Shown here piece after piece: positions 9,601 through 16,106 of a stretch of 19,039 nucleotides of DNA. The DNA is taken from assembly GCA_005223375.1 (NCBI GenBank), contig RXOD01004697.1, forward strand, positions 1-19,039, read 5' to 3'. The stretch comes from Amoebophrya sp. AT5.2 (Eukaryota; Sar; Dinophyceae; Syndiniales; Amoebophryaceae). The notes under the pieces are model-generated. The model was not told where the DNA came from. It made no database searches and was given only the letters and a program-made list of their open reading frames with translations. Numbering within the stretch: position 1 is the stretch's first letter; each line of letters begins with the position of its first letter. The position numbers and the translations under genes were made by a program.

Positions 9601-12600
9601 TTTTGCCGATTTGTCGCTCAACGTGATCTGCTGTTGATGATGTTCTACAACTTCGTAGTTTTGCGGCCTCATTTGATGTTGATGTCCTTTTCTTGCGAAC
9701 TCCTCTGGTACATGATCATCAACCTCCGAGGTTTTACTGTTGATGCTCTCGTCGGTCGTCTCTGCTTTGTCGCAGTGAGACCCACCAGCTGCGGGCTGAG
9801 CGGAGCGGACGAGCGCCTGCTGGGCCACAGAAAGCAGTTGCTGCACGACCTGGCGTTGTGGTCCTCTTGGCGGAACCGGAGCCGGCGCCGCTTCATCTGT
9901 TCGTGTTCTCTGCAATGATGCCGTCCTCTGCATTGATACCGTTCTCTGAATGATGGCGGCGGTTCTCGCCTGCGGCCGCTGCTCGTTCTCGTCCGCTTCC
10001 TCTAGAATCTCATCGGGGTCGCGCTGGAGGTCGCGAGAGCAAGAGCCAGGCGAGTTATCGCCATGCGCATCTCCGACTGCACTCTCCTTGGGTGGCGGGC
10101 TTTCGGGAGGAAACAAGGAAGGGGTCGTCCCGGGACGAGGTGCTGGATCACAGTCACCAGACAGCGGGTCTTCGTGGTCGGTGTGCGGCTCGGAGTGCGA
10201 CTCGGGGTGCGACTCGAACTGCGACTCGGGCTGCTCCGGAATGATGGAGAGGTAGCTTCGACGGGACCAGGCGGGCGCGGCGGGAGAAGCTGATGTAGCT
10301 GTGTTTGCAGGGCCCACCACCACTTCGTCGTCGAACTCAAGCGCAATTGGCTGCAGAGGCATGTCCGCTAGGGACTGACTAAAACGGCCCGAGCCACCGC
10401 CACACCCAGTCGCAACATGGTCCGAGGAGGGAAAGTCTTGCTGCTGGCTGGCGCTTGACAGGCCAGTGGAGGGCTCGATCATAAACGGGACGGCGAGGGA
10501 GTCGCCGGAGTTGGACCGGCCGGGCTTCGCAGAAAATCTCTCCGGAGCAGCTTCACCAGGCGCCGTGGGCGTCGAATATGCCCTCTCGTGCGCTTGCGCT
10601 TTGACCTGAGCGGTCTCCGACGGCGGTGCCACACAGGAGCTGGGAAGTTTTTCAAGACTTCGTTCTTCACTGACCGCAGATGATGCGGCTCCTTCATCTA
10701 CTTCTGCTTCATCTGCTTCTGCATCGCAGCGGCTCAAGAGCTCATGAAGATGATCGGGCGAGCAGCTGCCCTCTTGTTCCTGTGTGCGGTCATCGCGTGC
10801 GGGCTGGAATAGCAAGCTGTCCGTGCCCGACTCGTAGCGCCCCGCGACACGACGCTGAATCTGACTCTGGATCATCGGCGTGCGATCGTTTTCCTTATTT
10901 TCGGACCACGACGTGGAGCGAAAGGAGCCGAACGCGTTCCGCTCTCGGGGGGTACACGGGACCAAGTGGAACTGGTCATGATGTCCCGACGTCTGGCTCA
11001 GGTCGCGGAGGAGGCTTGTGCCGCTCATTGTGTCGTGGATCAGACGCTCCTCCTCTGAGAATTCTTGTTGCTGTAGTAGTTCGGTTGTCCCCGCGAGCGC
11101 GACCCCCCGCGCTCCGAATTCATCTACCACCGGAAGCGCCGGCGGCGGCGGGGACGACCACGACGACGAGCACGAGGACGTGCCCTTCCCTTCCTTCATC
11201 CTCGTTCGCGGCGGAGAAACTGAACTCGCGGCTGTGGTTCCTACTCCAGCGGGGGAGGAGGCGTGGCCCTCGAAAGTGGAAGGACTACCAGTACCGTCAG
11301 TGCCGCTGCAATGTTGATCTTCCAAGGAGGCAGAGTAGAGCGAGCAGTCGTCCTTGCGGGCCACGTCTTTTGGATTTCCTGGCGAGGTGGAGGGAAAACA
11401 AGTGGCTGACTCTTCGAAAGAACCTCGCTTCGCCAGCACTGTCGTGCTGTTGATATTCGGCGCTCCCAGTCCGCGCACGAAATTCATGCGGACGCCTCGA
11501 CGGGTAGAGGATGTTGTCGTGGCATCTACTCCTCCGCCCTTACGATCGGGCGGCGCTGACTGCGGAATTCGATAATGTTGGGCTTGGGCGGGCGCTGGTA
11601 CGTGGTGGTCTTCTAGTACACCATAGTCGTGAGTTTGCTTCAGCTTCTCCTTCTCTTTGCGTTCGCTGCAGCCGCCAACGGCGCCGCTTTGCACAACTGC
11701 GCCAACATGGTCTCGCAGCACGTGACTTGTGCTGCGTTCCTTTTCGGACGAAAAAGTTGTCGGTCGGTTGCAATTATCCTGCTCAACACCAAGTATGTAG
11801 TCATTCCTTCTCGACAACGCCGCGCCCCGCTTTTCTTGCAGGAGCTTCTCCATCTGAGAAAGAGGCATCCTGATGAAAGGGCCGTCGACCTCCACCTCAT
11901 CCCGCGGACCCAGCTCCAGAAGCACGCTCGAAATCGTTTCTGGGCTCAGTTGCTGCTCAGCTCTTCTGGGCTCTCCCAGCGGCCGCGTGGCTGCTGTGGT
12001 CGCGGCCGGAAAAAGAGACCGAGACGCCTCAAGCTTAGCAAACTCGTCTTCTTGGTCGTGCAGCTGCGTCGTCGACGTTGTCATACTATTGAACAAAGCA
12101 GCTCCGCCGAGAGCCCCCGTAGTAGAAGACTCCAGTGTCAAGTCGCCGGCACGCGTAGAACTCACCGTCTGCGCCCCCGCATCGAAGGTTTCTTCCCCCG
12201 GTTTCTTCAAAAACATCTGCCGATCCAGGTTTGTTTTCGTGGTCGGCGGATGGCTCCCCACATCAGATGACTCTTGGGACGACGAGAATATCAGCACGTC
12301 TTCTGACTCTACTGACGCCGTCTGCGGACGTCCAGATGAACTACTTTCCCCAGCCGCTGCCGCCGCCCCCCCGGTAGGCTGTAATACTCGGCAGGCTAGA
12401 GGCCGCCGCGGAGCTGGTGAAGTTTTTCCGCTCCGATTCCTTGGACTTGTATCGACTCCACCAAGTCTAAGTCCAGCTCCTGGTCTACTAGGAGCGGGTG
12501 CGGGTAAAGGAGGACCAAGAGCTGCCGCTACCTTCTTTTTTGTCTGAGGAGCTCTGGGTACTTTCCGCTCGTTGTAGTTGTAGTAGCTTTTATTCGCGCT

Positions 12601-12624
12601 AGCAGTAGGTTGTGTCGCACCCAT
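3670..12624 (-). CDS. PKG: giant cGMP-dependent protein kinase (PKG), ~2607 aa
   Basis: Serine/threonine kinase expected to be activated by cGMP. Exons on the minus strand: 12624-6828, 6378-5348, 5160-4497, 4296-4149 and 3853-3670. They total 7824 nt, an exact multiple of three. Residues 1-1440 are low-complexity and Ser/Thr/Pro/Gln/Asp-rich, starting MGATQPTAS, where Gly2 is a possible myristoylation site. Domain A is at about 1445-1665, with cassette GDYFGE at 1620 and RPETV. Domain B is at about 1797-1935, with FGEYTVLYGVPPLFTV and no cassette Arg. Domain C is at about 1936-2262, with GERALL near 2204, interrupted by a charged coil. The kinase domain runs from about 2277: GSGGFGRV 2293-2300, Lys2315 in ALKTISK, Glu2334, YRDLKPEN with Asp2410, DMG at 2428-2430 and CGTPDYFAPE ending at Glu2453. 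The tail ends GWDKDF, the usual PKG ending. The kinase and tail are certain. The exact first splice junction and the real start are less so. Known family: apicomplexan PKGs are much shorter (under about 1000 residues) and have four cyclic-nucleotide domains. Confidence 0.92.
3854..4148 (-). other. PKG intron 4, 295 bp, flanked by GGTAC repeat
   Basis: Donor CCCTG|GTACACC and acceptor TCGATAG|GTACAAG, phase 2. It restores HPWYKHFPW across the junction, matching the end of an AGC kinase domain. The same bases, GGTAC, occur at both junctions, as expected for a target-site duplication. Confidence 0.88.
4297..4496 (-). other. PKG intron 3, 200 bp
   Basis: Donor AAGG|GTGCGA and acceptor GCAACAG|GTGTGT, phase 1. 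The joined protein reads MARICKGVSRVNFDHF, the expected helix-G region of an AGC kinase. Confidence 0.88.
5161..5347 (-). other. PKG intron 2, 187 bp
   Basis: Donor TTCCAG|GTACTTAC and acceptor CAACAG|GGCTGG, phase 0. It joins DVDMFQ at the end of the third cyclic-nucleotide domain to GWTGIRFDSL at the start of the kinase. Confidence 0.88.
6379..6827 (-). other. PKG intron 1, 449 bp, non-canonical introner-like element
   Basis: The direct repeat AGCGACA (plus strand) lies at 6372-6378 and 6821-6827. Keeping one copy joins ...PRAAFK to VSLLAGEQSLARS in frame. Inside the ends are inverted repeats ACCCCTTTC (6394-6402) and GAAAGGGGT (6790-6798), plus AGAGGA (6381-6386) against TCCTCT (6811-6816). 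No frame of the repeat gives GT-AG; sliding the junction gives TG..AA, GT..AT or GC..TC ends. The length is unit plus one repeat copy, as for an inserted element with target-site duplication. It is GC-rich, unlike the other introns. Confidence 0.75.
7501..7547. repeat. 17-bp direct repeat inside PKG coding DNA
   Basis: CTGTGGTCCCCCGTTAT occurs at 7501-7517 and 7531-7547, 30 bp apart. It encodes a repeated NGGPQ motif in the linker between cyclic-nucleotide domains A and B. Slippage or recombination is a likely origin. Confidence 0.85.
10183..10230. repeat. four 12-bp tandem repeats in PKG N-terminus
   Basis: Units start at 10183, 10195, 10207 and 10219 (consensus TGCGACTCGGGG, a few changes). 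They encode a Ser-Glu-Pro/Ser-His pattern (ESHPESHSEPH) in the disordered N-terminal region of PKG. Confidence 0.85.
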
Positions 12625-12806
12625 GGCTATCTATGGCTCCCCAGACCCCCACCCTTCAAATACTAGTCCGAAATTTACTAGATCAAACTTCGCTGTGCGA
12701 AAGCCCGATCGCGCACTGCAATGGTAGTGCAACACCACTGAAAATTAAGTAAACTCCTGTGTACTTCTATTTATTGGATAAAACATAAAATAAAGTACGT
12801 CTTCGT

Positions 12807-13178
12807 CTACCTAATATCACAATCGCTGCAGTACGTCAGTGTCAGAGTCAAGTAGTAGTCTTCGACAAGATTAAGTTCAAGTAGGGGCTTCGTACGTTCT
12901 TCTTCTTGAAGTTGTGCTTCGTATGTCGTGGGATCGCATTCGCGAAAGCAAAAGCTTGTCGTTAGGAAACGGATCGATAGAGGCCCTGGAGAAGCAGAAA
13001 TACCTCTTCTAAACGACGCCGCAGTTGGTTTGGAATCTCGAATATCTCCGAGTCTTACCTCTGCGACTGCGTTTCGATCCTCGTAATTTAATTCAAAACT
13101 CAAAATGCCTTCAATGGTTCGTTGCGGTTCGGTGGTCCCACCTTGTAGAAAGAAGTATTTTGTCGTACACAAGACCAC
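12807..13178 (-). CDS. weak candidate ORF, 123 aa, unsupported
   Basis: It is open for 124 codons including the stop, with no ATG at its start (GTG first). The predicted protein has ordinary composition (for example ELNYEDRNAVAEVRLGDIRD), but its codons are AT-rich, unlike the GC-rich third positions of the certain genes. It ends in ...CDIR followed by TAG, and AG|GTAGAC at that point could also be a donor. It could be an exon of a 5' leader, a young or low-expression gene, or chance. I do not recognise it. Confidence 0.2.
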   Translation of the reverse strand: MVLCTTKYFFLQGGTTEPQRTIEGILSFELNYEDRNAVAEVRLGDIRDSKPTAASFRRGISASPGPLSIRFLTTSFCFRECDPTTYEAQLQEEERTKPLLELNLVEDYYLTLTLTYCSDCDIR

Positions 13179-13924
13179 AAAGCAACAGCAAGTTGAAGTT
13201 CAAGTTCTCTACCTCTCTAGTTCTAAACAAAAGACAGCGAGCGGCCCCCGACAAAGATTGCTACCTCTCTTTCTAGTTCTAGACTATACTTGAAATGAAA
13301 TTATCGGAGCTAAAAAAATTCGACTGAGTAGCGGTAAAGTCAGCCTATGTAAGAGTTGTAAGCAACCAGTGCTGCTTGCTTACATCAAAGAAGAAGGTAG
13401 GGCACAACAACGACCAGGATCAAGTAGATCGAAATCGATTAATCTAGTACCTACTGTACTGTTGCAACAATAAAAATGAGTTTATGATATGAAGTTGGTT
13501 TCTCAGAACATGATCTTAGGACTTAGGGCCTCATATAGATCGTCGAAATTTTCCACGTTCTCGAGGGTAAACACAACGACGAGGACCCGTACTAAGTTGC
13601 AAGGGTGCTCATGCGCCTGGTACCACAAGAGGTTCTTGTTCGTTGTAGGAAGGTAAACTAAAGCTAAACGCTCCGGAATTATTCTGCTGTTCAGGTAAAG
13701 CGAGCAACTGCGAGCAATCCTGACGAATCAAACCTGAGAAAAAAGATGGACAACAGCGAAGGCAGCTGTAAAACGACTCCGATCGGTTCCTCCAGTCGAG
13801 ACTTTAAGCAGCAGCAGCGATGAACAAAAGGCTGCGAGGAAATCAATGAGAAAGTCCGTGAGTGAATTAGAAGTGAATGAATGACGAGTGTATTCAATCT
13901 ATCTTCTTCTTCACTCAGGTAATT

Positions 13925-14040
13925 CTACATGTTACTTACTAATAGTGATTAAGTCGAAAATGCAAAAATCGTCGATCGATCGTGTTCACATCAATTCCTT
14001 GCATTCGTCGATTACTCACTATTTAGTAAGCAAAATGTAG
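13925..14040. repeat. long imperfect hairpin, ~42-bp arms
   Basis: The left arm (13925 to about 13967) begins CTACATGTTACTTACTAATA. The right arm (about 13999-14040) ends TTTAGTAAGCAAAATGTAG. The arms pair over most of their length, including TCGA..ATGCAA near the loop, with a few mismatches and one-base bulges. The loop is about 32 bp and contains GATCGATCG. No ORF lies within, so it could be a MITE-like element or a structured RNA. Confidence 0.65.
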
Positions 14041-14170
14041 CCGTTACTCATTATTTTTGGAAGAAAAGCCCTCTCTTCTACATCTACAACTATGTATTTT
14101 CTCTTTGCTTTCTTAGACGAGATCAACATCAAAATAAAATTACTTAATTTGTCCAACGCTCTCTCTGTGA

Positions 14171-14251
14171 CTACGTAGGTTCTGCTTCTGGTTCATCAAC
14201 AACATCACAAGAAGTACAACCTTGTCGTTGTCTGTGAGTGCGTTCCCCCAT
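14171..14251 (-). CDS. small ORF behind strong splice acceptor, 26 aa
   Basis: ATG at 14251 opens 26 codons (MGERTHRQRQGCTSC...) to TAG at 14171. It lies nine bases after T(10)CGCAG|G, the best polypyrimidine acceptor in the window (boundary 14261/14260). It may be the start of a spliced or trans-spliced gene that I cannot follow further, an upstream ORF of the PKG transcript, or chance. Confidence 0.2.
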   Translation of the reverse strand: MGERTHRQRQGCTSCDVVDEPEAEPT

Positions 14252-14260
14252 AGTAGCCTC

Positions 14261-14275
14261 CTGCGAAAAAAAAAA
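14261..14275 (-). promoter_or_regulatory. polypyrimidine tract and 3' splice acceptor
   Basis: On the minus strand ten T residues precede CGCAG|GAGG. This is the strongest acceptor-like signal in the spacer and has the AG|G form seen at nearly all other introns here. No matching donor is obvious, which would fit a spliced-leader addition site. Confidence 0.4.
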
Positions 14276-14706
14276 TGGTGCGGTTGTACCAATGCAATTG
14301 ATAGATTGTGATTCCACGACTTCTGGTGCTTTCTGAAAATTGCGAAGCAAGACCAGCAGTGGTGAGCTGAGTGTCTACTTATTTTCTGATTGATCGATGA
14401 TAAGGAGCTGCGCTCATCATTATCGTGATCGGATGACCCAAAGTGAATCGGTCCTGCACATGCACAAGACAGGAAGTGATCCTACGGAAAATTCTGGTTA
14501 TTTCGGAGATCCTCAAATGTATGACCACTCAACATGCCTGTTTTTTCGGGCGCTTGCGACGTGAAGATTTCGATTTCATTTATTTTTGCGATCCGCGCAG
14601 AAAAAAAGGAACCGAGACCGACCCTTCGCAACCTAGTACAGATGCGGCTCAGACGTTTGACGAGCCAATCGCCAATTTGCGATGCGACACAGTTCTTTCG
14701 TAGTGC

Positions 14707-15603
14707 TTAGTACGATCGCGCGACGAGCTCAGGGGCGAGTTCGGTCTCGCTATGGGGGCCACATTTGCCGGGGGTCTTCACGCTCCTTTCCCTTTTTTTC
14801 ATTTGGTTTTTTCACACGAATAAAACTGTTTTGAGGCCGCGCCCTCAACATATCCAGCAGAAGCAGATGATGTTGATGACAGCGCGTAATACTAAAGTAA
14901 GTACCCACGCCGAGAGCGCGAGGTGCAAGCGACGATCGAATTCCGCCAGAAGACCGAAAGCGTATAGATGTCTTCCCGGTAGCCGAGGGTCGCTCAGCAA
15001 GGTAGCTGTCAGATAAGGTGGATTGGTAGCTGCTAAGCGGCCCTCTGCCCGCGATCATGATCCTCGGCGCACCGAAGGCAAGAAGCTGCACATTCGACGG
15101 TCTGCAAACGGACGTGGAACTGGATGAAGGCATCCAGCCCGTCGGACAAGATGATGTGGTAGAAGTTGGTAACAATTTGATCATTCCCACGACGCCCGGC
15201 GGCCCCGGGCCCGCCGGCTGGGCGACCGTGTCTCTACCACTCGCTCTCGCCCACTCCCGGTCAGGACTTGATGAATTTCTTGCCGCCCCAACATCGAGAT
15301 CGAAGTTCTCGGGAACGCAATCGGTAACCTGTGCTCGTGCGACGTGTCCTCCCCATAGCTGCAGGTGGACCTGGGCGGCCATGTCGACGTTTCCGGCGCC
15401 CTGCGACATCATCGATTGACCGGAATCGAAAATAACGGTATACGGTCGTGGTACTTTCTTAGTCCTTGTTGTGATCGACGGATTCTTGGAACGAACGTCT
15501 GATTCTTGGAGTCTCAAAAAGCCCTTGCCTCGACGCGGTACTGATAAGATGGAGGCTTCGCCTCTCGTTCGGATGCGTCACTGTCACTACGCAAATTTCT
15601 CAT
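14707..15603 (-). CDS. hypothetical protein, 171 aa, five short exons
   Basis: I do not recognise this protein. The model is exons 15603-15542, 15464-15268, 15217-15092, 14992-14905 and 14749-14707, stop TAA. Total 516 nt with all phases agreeing (2, 1, 1, 2). An in-frame TGA sits just upstream of the ATG at 15603. The start is MRNLRSDSDASEREAKPPSY. Then come PRPYTVIFDSGQSMM, VDMAAQVHLQLWGGHVARAQ and PENFDLDVGA, a Gly-rich junction, and the hydrophobic stretches IVTNFYHIILSDGLDAFIQF and REDIYTLSVFWRNSIVA. The end is GETELAPELVARSY. Alternating hydrophobic residues suggest a beta-rich globular domain; no signal peptide. Exons 1-2 and 4-5 are the best supported. The exon 2-3 and 3-4 junctions have AG|C acceptors and could be shifted. 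A decayed gene is the alternative, but consistent phases and GC-rich third positions argue for a working one. Confidence 0.58.
14750..14904 (-). other. intron 4 of the 171-aa gene, 155 bp
   Basis: Donor GTGG|GTACTTACTT, the same start as PKG intron 2, and acceptor CCCATAG|CGAG, phase 2. Confidence 0.58.
14993..15091 (-). other. intron 3 of the 171-aa gene, 99 bp
   Basis: Donor CGAAT|GTGCAG and acceptor TTGCTGAG|CGACC, phase 1. It removes in-frame stops between two protein-like blocks. Confidence 0.45.
15218..15267 (-). other. intron 2 of the 171-aa gene, 50 bp
   Basis: Donor TCATCAA|GTCCTGA and acceptor CGCCCAG|CCGG, phase 1. A second acceptor at 15234 (GTGGTAG|AGAC) is possible, so this is the least certain junction. 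Confidence 0.4.
15465..15541 (-). other. intron 1 of the 171-aa gene, 77 bp
   Basis: Donor CTTATCA|GTACCG and acceptor ACAACAAG|GACT, phase 2. It has the GTAC donor and AG|G acceptor pattern of the window. Confidence 0.58.
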
Positions 15604-16106
15604 GCTTGATCATGTCGGGAGGAAGAACTTTTCTCCTGCGCTATTTTTTCCCGGTGGATCAAAAGACGTCGAAACCTCAATTTCTTTGGCGCCAGTACCG
15701 TAGTTTCGCGCTCCTGAGCAGTATATCACTTCCCTCGAGTTGTCATGCTCGTTCCACCAAGTTCGGACGCGGCTAATCAAGTTCGCGCTCTTGGTTCGCT
15801 CAAGTTGGAGGTGACTTTGCTGTCCTGCATCGCAATAAAAATGAACACACCCCGAAAATGGTAGGTTAAATTTTTACGGAATCAATCTGTTATTTCCAAA
15901 ACGTGGCTCCCTTCCGTTTTGGACGATCCATGTCATCATTCAAAGTCACAACATGGGCCAACGCAGTGCGCAGCATTCGATCATCTGGATTCTTAGGCCG
16001 TCAGTTCCGTCCGAGGTTCCGGAGCAGAAAAACTTCTACCCTCCATCGTCTCCTGACGAGTAAAACCAAACTTAACAGTCATCGAAGATGATCCTTCCTT
16101 TCAGAC
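15604..16106. other. spacer between GCP2 and the 171-aa gene
   Basis: About 500 bp. The minus strand is open without an ATG from 15873 to a TGA at 15610 (87 codons, for example NSREVIYCSGARNYGTGAKE), and this looks protein-like in places. I could not join it to the downstream gene in phase. It may be a 5' leader, a missed exon or a remnant. Confidence 0.5.

Larger units (their letters stand above)
12625..14706. other. AT-rich intergenic spacer upstream of PKG
   Basis: GC content falls sharply just upstream of the PKG ATG. No recognisable gene is seen. The spacer contains a 124-codon open stretch on the minus strand (12807-13178, GTG first, AT-rich codons), a hairpin at 13925-14040, a polypyrimidine splice acceptor at 14261 with a 26-codon ORF behind it, and a 75-codon open stretch at 14482-14706 directly behind the stop of the 171-aa gene. 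The PKG 5' untranslated region and the 3' untranslated region of the 171-aa gene must lie here. Confidence 0.65.

Noticed and set aside
10183..10230. CRISPR-like short repeats
   Set aside because: Contiguous 12-bp in-frame tandem repeats in a eukaryotic coding exon, without spacers.
14443..14703. Plus-strand ORF of 86 codons
   Set aside because: It has no ATG at its start (GTG), and the minus strand is equally open here, so neither is distinguished from chance.
15057..15419. Plus-strand ORF starting MILGAPKARSC
   Set aside because: The minus strand here gives phase-consistent exons with protein-like blocks; the plus frame becomes Cys/Trp/Arg-rich and has no partner exons.
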